From NCBI RefSeq assembly GCF_004011695.2, contig NC_082410.1:1550001-1614000 (forward strand): a stretch of 64,000 nucleotides of DNA, given 5' to 3'. The first letter of the stretch is position 1; each line of letters starts with the position of its first letter. The DNA is from Ascochyta rabiei. Taxonomy: Eukaryota; Ascomycota; Dothideomycetes; Pleosporales; Didymellaceae. Made by a program: the position numbers and the translations under genes. This document shows positions 11,360-22,639 of this stretch, piece after piece. A model generated the notes under the pieces. That model was not told the origin of the DNA. It saw nothing but the letters and a program-made list of their open reading frames with translations, and did no database searches.

Positions 11360-12220
11360 TTTGGCATTGGAGCGTGGTACCGGTAACAAGCATTGGTCAA
11401 GGGCGAAGTGCGGGGCTTTTGTGAGAGCCAGCTCATTATGCATGCGCCACCGCCACCATGCTCAGCCTCATACCAGTTGCATGAGTTCTGCACTGCCCTC
11501 TTGGTCCTTCAATCGAACCAGTAGCTCGTTCAGACTTGGTTGTATGAGCCATGCTACGCTGATTCGTCGATTTGTAGGTAAAAGGAATTCATATTACCAA
11601 GGTCATCATTCGAGCAGCAGCCCGGTAAAATCAGTCGCGTCGAACAGAATATACTTGCCATGATACTAGACAATATAGCTAGGGGAGTTTTTGCACACTC
11701 TGAGATGTCTAGATCTCCACCGCCCCAGAAAGATTAGGATCCGTATGGCTTCCTAAGAAGAGCCGTGTGTAGTGGATTCTGTAGCAAATAGATATATAAT
11801 CGAAGAAAAACAATTTGTATAGTATAGAGGTTAAGTTTATCAATTTTGTTTTACACCTAAGCACTTATCTGCTTGCAAGCTTGAAAGGAGAAGTTAAATT
11901 CAATTAGCTTAGTTATGGCCAAGTAAGTCAAGCAAGTTAGTTAAGTTCACTTGCTTGTTGACAATTCTGGGGCCCCAATTCTGACGTTCATGTCCCTTTT
12001 TAGTAAGGTGTATTAGGTGGAACTCTCGAGCTCTCAATTTGGCAACGCTGCGGATGACTGTCACGCGTGGGGATTAGGACCAAATTGGGTTGCTGCGCCT
12101 TTCTTTGCGCGTGCAAACCGCTCGCTTGCAACCGGGTGGGCCGGCCTTGTGCGCTTATATCTCAGCCTTCTGTCTTACCATCGTCGAATATGCCTCTCCG
12201 CACGACCCTGTAAAGTCAAA
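11360..12220. other. Intergenic region between the ULD and HET genes
   Basis: Divergent promoter space of 861 bp. The first part (to about 11650) reads without obvious structure, 11650-11860 is AT-rich, and 11860-11968 resembles a hAT terminus. An in-frame extension of the HET frame back to an ATG-like start at 12017 exists but lacks family similarity. Confidence 0.5.
11860..11968. repeat. Possible single hAT terminus or MITE remnant
   Basis: This stretch repeats CAAG/TTAAG/AGTTAA motifs and ends CACTTGCTTGTTGACAATTCTGGGG. The reverse complement starts CAGAATTGTCAACAAGCAAG, matching the terminus of the 42982-60482 hAT element over TTGTCAACAAGCAAG. No opposite end or 8-bp duplication was found. 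Confidence 0.4.
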
Positions 12221-13963
12221 ATGCGTTTGCTCAATGTCAAGACCTACAAACTGCACACCTTTTACGGTGACAAGATCCCGAAATATGCCATCCTTTCTCA
12301 CACTTGGCTCCAGGACCATGAGGAAGTCACCTTCAATCATTTGGAACACCAGCTGTCATCTTCATGGAACCACCTACCCGGTGCACGGAAAATCGAGTTG
12401 ACGTGCCGGCAAGCGGCCGCAGATGGCCACTCTTGGGCTTGGATCGATACCTGTTGCATCGACAAAGCGAACAGCTCCGAACTTTCGGAAGCCATCAACT
12501 CTATGTTCATATGGTATAGGGATGCAGCCGTATGCTATGCATTTCTGATGGACATTGACCGTGGCCGTCAAGACGACATGCTCTGTAGTCGTTGGTGGAC
12601 CCGGGCATGGACGTTGCAAGAGCTTCTGGCGCCCAAGTCGGTGCGGTTCTTCGATACCAATTGGCGATACATTGGCACAAAGGCAGACATGGCCGAACGA
12701 ATTTCTCATGCGACAAATATCGATATCGATACTCTGCGCAGTTCAGAAGCCATGTTTTCAAAAAGCGTTGCGCAGCGGCTGTCTTGGACTGCTCATCGTG
12801 AGGCAACCCGAGCGGAGGATCTTGCGTACTCCCTACTTGGACTCTTCCAGATCAATATGGCCATGCAGTACGGCGAGGGGGGTGAGGCTTTTCTACGCTT
12901 GCAGCGGGAGATTGTACACACCACTGATGACTTGTCGATTTTTGCGTGGAATCCGGCTTTCTCAACCTTGCAGGACGTTATCACTGTCGCCACATATCAC
13001 GGCGTGTCTCGTCTGGGAATGTTTGCACCACACCCGTCGAGGTTCGAAAAATGTAAAGACATAGAATTCTTCCCTCGACACATTGGCGATGTACGTATCG
13101 AAGAGCAGCATGGGAATCTTACCCTACACGCACCAGTAGTCTCCTACAAGGAGCACAGGATCTCCGACGTCGCAGCTGATCGTTTACCTACCATTTACTG
13201 GATCGCGTTGCTTCCGTGCGGAGTACGTGGAAAGCCTTATATGTTAATTGGCCTCTTACTCTCGGCATACCACCAGAACGGCTTTAGTTCACATGCTCAA
13301 CTTCAAAATATACGGGCCGTCTTGAACAATACCCACAACACACGCTCTGTTGCCACGTTCCTCGTGGACAGTGAGCATATTGTCAAAGCCAAGATGATGC
13401 GTATCAGGGTCGATTCAGGGTCTCGCATGTCTCGATTTCAAAACGCAGGTCGCGCCACTGCAGTCCGGCGGAAGCTCACCGTCAGAAGCGTCACTAACCA
13501 AATCTCCGCGCCCAAGGTGATAGGTCGAGGCGAATGGAGCATCATTACAAACAACCCCTACACGCTCTCTCAAGACGAAGACCAGGACGGCAAAGACATT
13601 GCCCACCCTCTCGTCTTACGTTTCTCCACCCGATCTCCAGACCAATACCTATACGTTTTCGTGCGTGTGAGAAGGACTGCGGATGACAAAGACCACATCA
13701 GAATGTACACCGGCCCTCGAGCGGCCCAAGGTATCGAAGACTTCATTCTAGACATAGATTGGGCAGCTGATAACTCGAGTATTGGTCTTTCAGGCGAAGA
13801 CATGGATCTTTTTGCCAAAATTAAGACGTGCATTGTATACAACCAGGCAGTGTCGACGCTCACGATCAAGGAGCGCAGGTCTCCCCAAGACAAGGACTCG
13901 GACGACAGCGAGGGAAGTGCACATTCCGCCCGAGCGGTTGTTAGGAATAATCGTATTCCGTGA
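12221..13963 (+). CDS. HET-domain protein (heterokaryon incompatibility)
   Basis: A single exon of 580 residues from the ATG at 12221, chosen because MRLLNVKTYKLHTFYG is the canonical HET opening; the frame stays open upstream to 12017 without family similarity. HET blocks in order: YAILSHTW (about residues 21-28), ADGHSWAWIDTCCIDK (about 67-82), SMFIWYRDAAVCYAFLMD, then SRWWTRAWTLQELLAPKSVRFF (about 125-146) and the later AEDLAYSLLGLFQINMAMQYGEG segment. The C-terminal 300 residues are unassigned. HET domains trigger cell death when incompatible hyphae fuse and can act as effector domains of fungal NLRs; no NACHT or repeat domain is attached here. It lies 5' of a decayed second HET gene. Confidence 0.92.
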   Translation: MRLLNVKTYKLHTFYGDKIPKYAILSHTWLQDHEEVTFNHLEHQLSSSWNHLPGARKIELTCRQAAADGHSWAWIDTCCIDKANSSELSEAINSMFIWYRDAAVCYAFLMDIDRGRQDDMLCSRWWTRAWTLQELLAPKSVRFFDTNWRYIGTKADMAERISHATNIDIDTLRSSEAMFSKSVAQRLSWTAHREATRAEDLAYSLLGLFQINMAMQYGEGGEAFLRLQREIVHTTDDLSIFAWNPAFSTLQDVITVATYHGVSRLGMFAPHPSRFEKCKDIEFFPRHIGDVRIEEQHGNLTLHAPVVSYKEHRISDVAADRLPTIYWIALLPCGVRGKPYMLIGLLLSAYHQNGFSSHAQLQNIRAVLNNTHNTRSVATFLVDSEHIVKAKMMRIRVDSGSRMSRFQNAGRATAVRRKLTVRSVTNQISAPKVIGRGEWSIITNNPYTLSQDEDQDGKDIAHPLVLRFSTRSPDQYLYVFVRVRRTADDKDHIRMYTGPRAAQGIEDFILDIDWAADNSSIGLSGEDMDLFAKIKTCIVYNQAVSTLTIKERRSPQDKDSDDSEGSAHSARAVVRNNRIP

Positions 13964-14797
13964 ATTGGCTTGCTTCAAGTTGTTATCGCGCCATTGTGGC
14001 ATCGATCAGTGATATTTTCAGACCAGTCAGAGTGCACTGCACGAGTACGTCCAGGTTTCTCTGCGCAGTTACTTTGGTGGTTGTTGACTGAGAGTATTCT
14101 GACTGCAGATACGCTTCTTTGCAGACTGTTTGCAGCTCGGAGGTAGTTGTTACGTGGTACAAGATCTTGATTGGGCTGCTGCACCTCCGAAGGATGGCTG
14201 AGGGTCTTGGGAGTGATTCTATTCTTGGTCTGAGATTTTTGCTGATAGTGCCATTGTTGGTAAACTCCTAGATGGAAGGCGAATTACTAATCAGAGGATC
14301 GTGCTGTACCATGGGTTTTGGCCGGGAATCACTCTTTGGATCTGTGGCCGTTTGCTCACTCCTTCCGCCTTGTGAACCCACGCCTCCCTTCAAATCTCCT
14401 CATTCGTCACCACCTCATCTATGCTCAACTATATTCTGAGGTCATGAGCTTGAGGTATAGTATGTGACAAACCATTGGAACGGTGATCGGACTTTGTCAT
14501 CGGTGAAAAGGCATTCCAGTTGCCTAGCCTTACACAGCAGTAATTCGACTCATCCACATGCCGAAGTCGCCTGTCCGCGTGCATGCCTCAGCTATCTCAG
14601 TCTCAGCTTTGACAGGAACTGATACGCTTTCATCATTTGGGGTGACAAAGCTGAAGATGATGGGGCGGAGGCGTAGGCCGCCACCATAAAAGAGGTATGA
14701 CCTACGCAGGGCGATGCCATATGCCCTTCCATTATCTTTTTCTACTTCAATTACTCATCATTGTATTAGGTTAAAAACCAGCAAAGTGACTTCAACA
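13964..14797. other. Intergenic, no gene seen
   Basis: Balanced-composition spacer of 834 bp between the HET gene and the HET pseudogene. The open frames in it are short and dissimilar to anything I know. The last 100 bp may be the relic promoter of the pseudogene (CCATAAAAGAGG at about 14680). Confidence 0.5.
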
Positions 14798-17015
14798 ATG
14801 ACTGAGATGCGAGAGCTTGAGCTCGCGATGGCGGAAAAGTTTGGTATATCTCAGAACATGGGACCATATTCAGCCTTGCCAACACCTACTTCGATACGAC
14901 TTCTCGAGTGAGCTCATACGCAGCCTCTTCAATGAAAATTCAAGATAGTCGACCTGAACGACACTCCGTCGTATAGTGCGCTCTCGTATACTTGGGGCAA
15001 TCCTCTGGGCGTACTTCCGCCCAGGGAAGACATGAAGGCTAAACGAGTTGATATGAGTCAGAATTTCCTAATTAGGTATGGAGAATGTTCCATCTAGTTA
15101 CGGCAAACTGTCATCACTTTTTACAGCAATTATTCGACTTCCAAGAAGATATACGAAACAACAAGCTCACCCCCAAGTTTTCGAGCACGGATGTACAATA
15201 CGTGTGGATAAACGCAATGAGCATCAACCAAGACTCCACAGCCGAGAGTCATTCAAGTCTGCATCATGGACCGCGTCTATAAACAAGCTAGGAAGGTGCT
15301 CATCTGGCTTGGTTGCGCGGATACATTGACACAACGAGGTTTCGAAGCGCTCAAGCAAGTTGTGGAATCAACGACCGAAAGCGACAACAATAGTACTTCG
15401 TCCAGGATACTTTCGGATATTTATGAGAAGAAAAAAAGGTTTGCCATCAAAAAGAAACCAATTACCTCACATTACCGCTATACAGTGGCGGGGCTTGGTC
15501 TCTTTGTATCGACGCGCGTGATTCACGCGAGCCTGGACTGTCCAAGAATTCGCCCTTGCGAAAGAGCCAAGCGTCATGTGTGGGAAGTTATGGTCTACTC
15601 GGGGTGCCTAGATTGCGATGGCTTTATATCTAAGCACTCTAAATTGGACGCATTGTTTATTTGCTGTGGAGCATTCGAGTACAACCAAAATGCTACAAGA
15701 CAAGAAAATGGCGGAAATATGCTAGCATCTCCATAGCTTGACGCTGCTGTATGACACCAAAGAATCATGTCTTGGTCCGATTGTGAGGCTGCAGGAAATC
15801 CGCAGCTGGCTAGATGAGAGTTTTCGCAAGTCACTTAGAATTTCCAAAGACGGATTTCCGCTTCAAGTGCTTCTGGGATCATTCTGCTTGTCACAGTGTG
15901 TGTAGAGAGTTGCATTTATGCATAATTGGGTCTGATTCCACGATCTGGGTGGAAGGGCTTATCGATTGACTACGGCCGCGGCGAGGAGGATACCTACGTA
16001 CAAGCAACCTGGGCGATGATCACTTCAACAAACAGCCTGAGCATCTTTTCTCACATTGAAGACAAAAGTCATCGACAAGGATCTAGCCTCACCAGTTGCG
16101 TACCTGACTACAGTGCGAGACGCACATTGAAGCCCTTGGACTCAGAATTTAACTCCAGCTTCAATGGCTCCAGTCCTTGGCGTTTTAATTGTACGAAGAA
16201 TCTCTCATTTACATCATCAAATCTGAACATGAAGGCATGTTCAATATCAGTGTGCGGGTTGTTACAGGCAGCATCCAAGACGTCAGAGAAGAGAATTTGA
16301 TGAGCTCTGACCCGACGCCCTTGAGGAATCCGAGGAAGTGCTGTCATGCATCCGCAAACTCACATAAAAACATCTCTGGCGAACTCCAATCTCCAACGAA
16401 GACGTCGTGGACCACTCTTATCCAGCATCCGATGACTCTGGAAAGCACCTGTTTTAAGGCCGGCTAGCTCACCTCTCAGATCAGGTTGCGAAGTACCGTT
16501 GCTATGGGCTCGCTTGATGTCCTGATCATATGATAGCTCCAAAGAGAAGCAAGCTGCAACGGCTGTCCAAAGGCTACATAGCGTTCGCCAGAGGTCCACG
16601 AATCCCGAAAGCGAGCGTATCTGACACAGCAGACACCGAAGAAGGCCTCTCTCCTGATAGCATCTGCGAGTGCATCGATAAAGCCTACTCCGCCTCTTTC
16701 GGCAGCCATTCTGGTGTTGGACGGCAGGGGTCTGAGTTGCTAGCTGATTTCGGCCATGTCATGTCGAGTTTGGCTGTCAACATGGGCGAAAGACGACTCT
16801 TCACCACGTCTACGCAGCGGCTGGGCAAGGGGCCGACCTTGACTCAGCCAGGGGATGAGGTGTGCATTCTGTGCGGCTCGAAAGTCCCGTACGTCCTGAG
16901 ACCTGTGAGAGGCGGCGAGTATGAGCTTCTTGGCGAAGCATACGTGCATGGAATCATGCAAGGCGAAGCGCTGGATGTCGCGGTCAATAGGTTCAGGACG
17001 ATCACGCTCGTATAG
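14798..17015 (+). pseudogene. Second HET-domain gene, decayed
   Basis: Collinear fragments of a large HET protein in shifting frames. It opens with ATG 14798 and the family motif YSALPTPTSIRLLE, then meets TGA at 14909-14911 and another TGA shortly after in the same frame before KIVDLNDTPSYSALSYTWGNP. A stop and frame change follow near 15096, where the VTANCHHFLQQL block continues in another frame. A single-base loss near 15250 then separates WINAMSINQDSTAE from MDRVYKQARKVLIWLG. Further pieces include EDTYVQATWAMITSTNSLSI (about 15975-16040) and an intact C-terminal frame at 16530-17015 with PGDEVCILCGSKVPYVLRPV and LLGEAYVHGIMQGEALD, typical of HET C-termini. Several independent lesions make a sequencing or splicing explanation unlikely. 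Part could still be expressed. Confidence 0.85.
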
Positions 17016-17350
17016 AAGTTGATCTTCAACATCTGATGATCGTTGGCGAGTCCAACAAAGGGGAGAAGATACCATCACGTCCACATTAACAAATACTTAG
17101 TCTTGCAAATTTAATTTACCACCCAAGCTATGAGCTCTCTACTAAATTTTACACTCGAGACAAAGTGGGAATGTAAACACTCAGTTAATTCCTAAAAATA
17201 AGCATTGCGACAGAAGGTCTCAGTAAGCTGATCATCCAACTAAAGAATATAGTAGCCAGGTCTGTAAGAAAGAGTGTAGAGTAGTAGACTTGGATATTTA
17301 TGTACATAAAGCCGTACAGAATGCCATACATCGACCAAATGGTTTCTGTA
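17016..17350. other. Short convergent intergenic spacer
   Basis: AT-rich 335-bp spacer between the 3' ends of the HET pseudogene and the - strand pepsin-like gene. Nothing further seen. Confidence 0.5.
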
Positions 17351-19119
17351 TTAGCATCTACTACTATAGACAGCTTTACTATCCAGCTCTGTTATGAAGT
17401 ATCGATCTACGGGAAGTTCTTGAGGGGCGTTATACGTGGGTGGTTTTACGTCTTCTGTCTGCAGTTCTGGTTCCCGTGCCAACCCTGTTGCAGCGCCGCG
17501 TGATCCTCGTCTCCAATATAGAACGAAGCCAATGGTGATCAGTATAGCAATACCTCCTACCGCACCAAAAATTATACCACCGATTGCGCCGCCTGACAGC
17601 TTTGGCCCTACGTCTTGTGGTGGAGATGCGACGGAAGACGTGGGCAGGGATGTAGCATCGGATGAGCCGCCTGTAGAGTTCGGGCAGAACTCCCTGACCA
17701 GGGTGTTCTGTTTGTCTACTGCAACGATATTGGGGGCCTTGGATTCTGTGTTCACTGGCCAGACTGAGAACTTCCCAGCATCTTGGTTGACCATTACGTA
17801 GGCAGAACTCATGAACAGTCGACCAAGGACTGGTAGGTCGTTGCCATTGTTGGACTGAAGGGAATTGATTACGACATTGCGGACCGATATGTTCGTCTGA
17901 ACTGCGCCGTTCGAGGCGATGTATGTGTCTGGAACAACTAGTTCAGTGTTGGGAATCATAATGGAGATGCTGTTTTGAAGCCTAATTGTGAGACCACCGT
18001 AGTAACTTCATCATGATCGTTAGCTGTATACTGTCATGATAGAGTTTTTACGGAACTTACACGTCTTTTGGGTCAAAAAGCATGGTGAAGTAATTGATAC
18101 CGAGGCTTCTCGCCTCGCTCTTCTTATCTGGAGGTGTTCCGCCTGCGAGTGACCAGAAGCTGTCATAGTAGCTCAGTGGCAGAGACATCAGCCCTGCAAA
18201 ACTGGGACTGATACACGCTTGGATGGCCGCTGATTTCGATCCCATGAAAATGCTCATGTCGGTACCGTTCGGCCAATTCAGAAGGATATCGCCTATTGTT
18301 ACTACCATTCCTGTCCCGCAACTACCGCCTTGGAACAGGGACGCCGTGAAGTTTTCGTTTTGATCCGCGATCAACGATTTGTCCAGGCCACCTAGAACCA
18401 ACGACCCCCGAGTCTGCTTTTCTGCGGGACCACCGACCAGTCCCCAGAACATGGAGTATGCTTTTGTACCTATGTCGCCAGCGGATACGAGTGCTCGCAA
18501 AAAGGATGAGTTCCTACCTAAGCCAAGCTGAGATTGACTTGTGAATGCTTGATTGAGATCCTGTTGCGGAATACCGAATCCGTATGAGAGCAGTGAGGTG
18601 TTGCTGCCAAAGCTAAGACTATCTTCTGTCCAGTCCGCATCGAAGCCATCACTACCCTTCCGATGACCGACTGATTTGTCTGTAGAGGATTTTGACGTGT
18701 CGTATGCACCGCCACGGAATGTTACGCATGCTTCAGATGAGTAGCCGTCTTTACAGAATCCATCTGTTCCGTAGATATAGGTCTCGTTGTAATCGCTATA
18801 CGTAGTGTTAGTTGGCTATACCGAATCCCCAAGCTCGTCAAAGGTTTTGGACGCTCAGTTAGCCCAAAAAAGGTGATGAAAAGACCAATGGTATCGAACC
18901 CTGCCCCTTGAACTGCAAGACTCACCTGCTAGCGAAGAATGAGATGTTCTGATTGTTGGAGCCGACAGCCATAGAAATCCCTCTTATAAAGGCTCCGTTC
19001 GACAGAGATACATTCTGGATAGGTGCGACAATGGGCTGTGGCTGGCACTGACTCCTCACAGAGGTCGAGAAGTGTAAAACTCCCAGGAAAAGTAGAAGTA
19101 CGCCTACCGGGGCACCCAT
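17351..19119 (-). CDS. Membrane-anchored pepsin-like (A1 family) protein, apparently catalytically dead
   Basis: Model: complement of 17351-17981, 18061-18795 and 18926-19119, 519 residues; introns have GTGAGT and GTAAGT donors and phases close exactly. Residues 1-23 are a signal peptide. The lumenal part has the fold landmarks of fungal A1 proteases: PIQNVSLSNGAFIRGISMAVG, TYIYGTDGFCKDGYSSEACVTF, then SMFWGLVGGPAEKQTRGSLVLGGLDKSL. A GGAIGGIIFGAVGGIAILIT transmembrane segment followed by WRRGSRG and a short cytosolic tail ends the protein. Neither DTG/DSG-type active-site motif is visible: the first site reads NISFFASSDYNET and the second AIQACISPSFAGLMSLP. It probably works as a non-enzymatic wall or surface protein. 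It is transcribed divergently from the DUF3431 gene. Confidence 0.82.
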
Positions 19120-19814
19120 TGCAAAGCTCGATGTTGAAGGTTACGACGTAATGGAGTACCAAAGAGCCAGTAACTGCTGGCATAGGGAACGACAAGGGAG
19201 TAATACATTTTCACACGATAGCCGCTGAATGAGTGGCGTAGCATATCTATTCAAGTCCGGTGTTGTATTGCACTCAGCTCATGTCCTGCTGCATCGCAAT
19301 CACTCTGGGATTGGTCACAGCCACGTGCGTCCACCAATCAGCGTACGCCAATTAGCGCCAATTAGCGCCGTTTAGCGCCGACCTAGAACATCGTGCAACT
19401 TCATGGATGAATCAACAAATTGCTTGCATGCAATTCGTTATTGCACACAAGTTTTGGGGCAAGTGTTGGGATAAGTTCCTGCCCGGCTCCAATTTTCTTG
19501 TAGGAATCCCAGTAGTAGCTGAGCTGAGCCGCAATGCTACATCGCTAGACTGCGAGCTACAACGGACGCTTCCCCCTGTTCGTCGCAAGAGACGCTTTTC
19601 ACGTCCCCTTTGAGAAGGTGCATTAGGCCGCGCGAGCCAGTTGCTCTTCACCTGACAAGCGGCGTTCCCTCTACACACCTCATATCACCCACGCACGTGT
19701 CCGCAAGACAAACACTGATCCTCCATGATATCCTAATCGAACAAATTTCTGGAACGAGCTGTCACATGTCCAATTTATCACCTCTCGAGTACCCACCTAT
19801 TTACCTTTGATGCG
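19120..19814. promoter_or_regulatory. Divergent promoter region with GCC-AATTAGC tandem motif
   Basis: 695 bp between two divergent genes. At about 19348-19380 the 10-bp unit GCCAATTAGC occurs twice in a row, followed by GCCGTTTAGC and GCC. A CCAAT-type motif (CACCAATCAG) lies just upstream at about 19332. Which gene they serve is unknown. Confidence 0.4.
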
Positions 19815-20786
19815 ATGCTGCGTTCCCGCAAGAAAATTGAGTTCGCGGTGGTAGCGGTGTTCGTGCTCTGCGCATGGCTCCTCTTTGACGCCCACTTCAA
19901 CGATATCCGAGAGGAATCTGTCAAGGCTAGCGTTGCTGATAAGCCATGGCGAAAAGAGGCAACAGAAACAGAAGAAGAGCAAAAGACACTTGAGCAGGAG
20001 ATTGCGCATGGCGGCACGAGAGAAGGACCACCATCGACATCTACCACCCCTCAACATACAAGCACACTGACGCAAAGTACTACGGTCGCGACACCTATCC
20101 CATCGCTACCTGACCGCGTCGTAGTAATGGCAAAACTTCCTACAGACGACACACGCTGGGTACATACCGACCTGCAAGACTGGCAATCAGCCATTTACGA
20201 CATTGATACCGAAACTCCGCACAACATATCAACCCTGGATCCGCTCACTAACAGCACTCTACGTACCCTCCGGAACAAAGGAATGGAAGCAAATGCATAC
20301 CTCGCATACATCGTGCAGAATTACGATGACCTCCCTTCAACGATCGCATTCATTCACCCGCACAGAGACGGCTACCCGATCGCCTGGCACACCGACAACA
20401 ACGAACATTCCAACGTAGTTTCTCTGCAAACCCTTAACACCGACTTCATCCAAAGCAATGGGTACGCGAATTTGCGTTGCGTTCACAGTCCTGGCTGTCC
20501 GGATGAAGTGATGCCGTTCCGAAACCCGCCCGAGGATCATCGAACAATCGAAGCAGCGATGCCAGATGCGTGGCGAGACCTGTTCAACAATACGGACGTT
20601 CCACACGTACTAGCGACCGCCTGCTGTGCGCAGTTTGCTGTGTCGAGTAAGCAAGTGCAGAAGCGGCCGCTGGACGTATACAAAAAGTACTACACGTGGT
20701 TGATGGAGACTCCGCTAAAGGATGAGACAAGTGGGCGGGTGTTTGAATATCTTTGGCACGTTTTATTTGGTCAAGACCCCGTTTAG
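19815..20786 (+). CDS. DUF3431 family type II membrane protein
   Basis: A single exon of 323 residues. A basic N-terminus (MLRSRKKIEF) precedes one transmembrane segment (about residues 9-25, AVVAVFVLCAWLLF), then a Glu- and Thr-rich stalk to about residue 100. The globular part starts at RVVVMAKLPTDDTRWV and carries DUF3431 signatures: a YLAYIVQNYDDLPSTIAFIHPHRDGYP-like block at about 163-189 and the conserved ACCAQFAVSS near residues 272-281 with VYKKYYTWLMET after it. Domain arrangement suggests a Golgi or ER enzyme of glycosyltransferase-like topology, but no activity is established for the family. No lesions are seen. Confidence 0.9.
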   Translation: MLRSRKKIEFAVVAVFVLCAWLLFDAHFNDIREESVKASVADKPWRKEATETEEEQKTLEQEIAHGGTREGPPSTSTTPQHTSTLTQSTTVATPIPSLPDRVVVMAKLPTDDTRWVHTDLQDWQSAIYDIDTETPHNISTLDPLTNSTLRTLRNKGMEANAYLAYIVQNYDDLPSTIAFIHPHRDGYPIAWHTDNNEHSNVVSLQTLNTDFIQSNGYANLRCVHSPGCPDEVMPFRNPPEDHRTIEAAMPDAWRDLFNNTDVPHVLATACCAQFAVSSKQVQKRPLDVYKKYYTWLMETPLKDETSGRVFEYLWHVLFGQDPV

Positions 20787-21533
20787 TAAGTACTCAATGG
20801 ATTAGAACTGGGATGCGCAGCTGCTAACTTTGATAAGCTGTCCCGCATACGAGAAGTGTTATTGTGATGTGTATAACAGGTGTTGAAGATTTCCAGTTAC
20901 CAAAACATAGAGTCTAGTAAATGTTAGCAAAAAATTATCGTCCCTTTCAAATTTCAGCAGAGGCGAAGATGTGTTTACTTATACAGCCAATGAAGAACAA
21001 TAAACAAAGCTAAAGTGCACTTCAGCGTACGAATATGCTATCCAGAGACAGAAGGTAAAACTGGAAGTGTAGTTACAACATCAGCTGTGGGATGTTTAAT
21101 AACGAAAGATGACACAAGAGATTTCACAGTGTATCCTCAAACTTAAAGCACATCCAACCCCAAGTCCGCATGAGCTAATCAGAGACTTTAGGTCAATAAA
21201 GATGGTAATAAATTTCCGTACTTAAACATGGCTGATGCTTTATCTAGGTGGCGATAAGGCATATATTCGGGTGGAGAGAACGGGGTAAGTCTGAATGCCA
21301 ACATCTATTGGGCTGCTCAGCTGATTCTTGCCTAAAAGTTAAATGGGAAGTGTGAAGCTACTAATACGAGAGAACTGAAAATTATGTTTGGGTGAAAGAT
21401 CACTAACTAACACCCACTATCATGTGCATCTTGGTCTTCTTTCTGCTCTTCTGCATTTTTCTGTTGTTATAGCATACCTATCAAGAGTCTCTCGGCTGAT
21501 TGGTTTTTGGAGGATCAGCCGCTGGCCTGCCCG
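20787..21533. other. Convergent intergenic region, no gene seen
   Basis: 747 bp between the 3' ends of the DUF3431 and DUF6594 genes. AT-rich in its first half, without terminal repeats or long open frames. Confidence 0.5.
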
Positions 21534-22639
21534 CTAGGCCTCTGTATTCATGTTGCTCGATATGAAGACTATCAGCACCGTGGTATATCTATCACATGTG
21601 ATTAGTTAGTCTCCATCTGCATATGAGGTTTAGAAAGTATCTCACGTTGCGCCTGCGACAACCAATTCTATCGTCTTAGCTTTGGTAGAGCCGGACAGCA
21701 CAGCAACGAAGACCGTTGCAGCAACCACGATGGTAGAGAGTCGCGCAGCTAGGCTGTCCACACGATTACATATTATAACGGGCGCAAGGATGAGCGTCAC
21801 GATGAATGGCGTCATCAACGTGCGTGTCGCTCGTTTGACCATTGTTTTTGAGAAGATGTGAACTCTTGGGTCATCGGAGGCGCACTGGTATCCGGACTGG
21901 AGATTGAATTAGCGAATCATTGCTTGTCTTTGGTGAGTGTTCAGCGTACCCATCCGAGCGATTGACGGAGAGCTATGAATGTCTTCTCTGTGAGATGTTC
22001 CAGCCACGCTATGACTGTATCATCTGCAACCACAGCACCGAGTAGATCAGATGAGTGCTTCAGATATTCGCTTTCCCGTCTGGCGATGCTGCCCGTTCCT
22101 TTGATCCAATTCTGGAGACTTGAAACTGCCTGCGGTCGTGGAGATTCGAAGCTTAGCATCTGGTGGTTTCGCATAACGAGTTGGTCTTGAGAAATGATAA
22201 GTATCGAACTCAAGGTGGAGACTCAAGGCATACCATAGTCTGCTAGTGCTTTGTCAATTTCTACGAGGAGTAGCTCCCTGGCTTCACTGCTGCTGCTTCG
22301 ATAACACCCAAGGCTGAAGGTGTCTTGCTCTTGGATATCGAGCTTCTGCAGCTGGGCTTCCAATACGGAGAGCTTGTCCTGCTTGAATAACAATAGGCGG
22401 GAGCGCAGACCGGTAAAGCGCCGGCATAGGTGGAAGTCATCATGAGAGGCAATGAGTGCCGAGAATTGCGGGTAGCCACTGGGGTGTTGTTCAACTACAC
22501 TGGTAAGTCAAAGGAACGGTCGACGCTCATTGATCAGTGACGGACCTTGTGGGATCGAAGAAGTGTGCTTTGATTGGTGCGAATCCGCGTCGCTTGTGAC
22601 GTGCCCTAATTCAATGTCACTCCTTGCTAAGCGAGTCAT
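21534..22639 (-). CDS. DUF6594 membrane protein (five exons)
   Basis: Model: complement of 21534-21588, 21646-21884, 21950-22185, 22234-22494 and 22546-22639. The spliced length is 885 nt (294 residues) with all phases closing. Family landmarks in order: GYPQFSALIASHDDFHLCRRF and LLLFKQDKLSVLEAQLQKLD in exon 2, SLGCYRSSSSEARELLLVEI before the YD junction, SLQNWIKGTGSIARRESEYL in exon 3 and DDPRVHIFSK in exon 4. Three C-terminal hydrophobic segments follow (LMTPFIVTLILAPVII, LSTIVVAATVFVAVLSG, YTTVLIVFISS), the last completed by exon 5. The N-terminal half is soluble and coiled-coil-like. DUF6594 proteins are abundant in Pezizomycotina and often lie near HET/NLR genes; their function is unknown. 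Exon 1 is the least certain part. Confidence 0.85.

Noticed and set aside
12017..12220. 68-residue N-terminal extension of the HET gene
   Set aside because: No family similarity; the HET consensus starts at the ATG at 12221.
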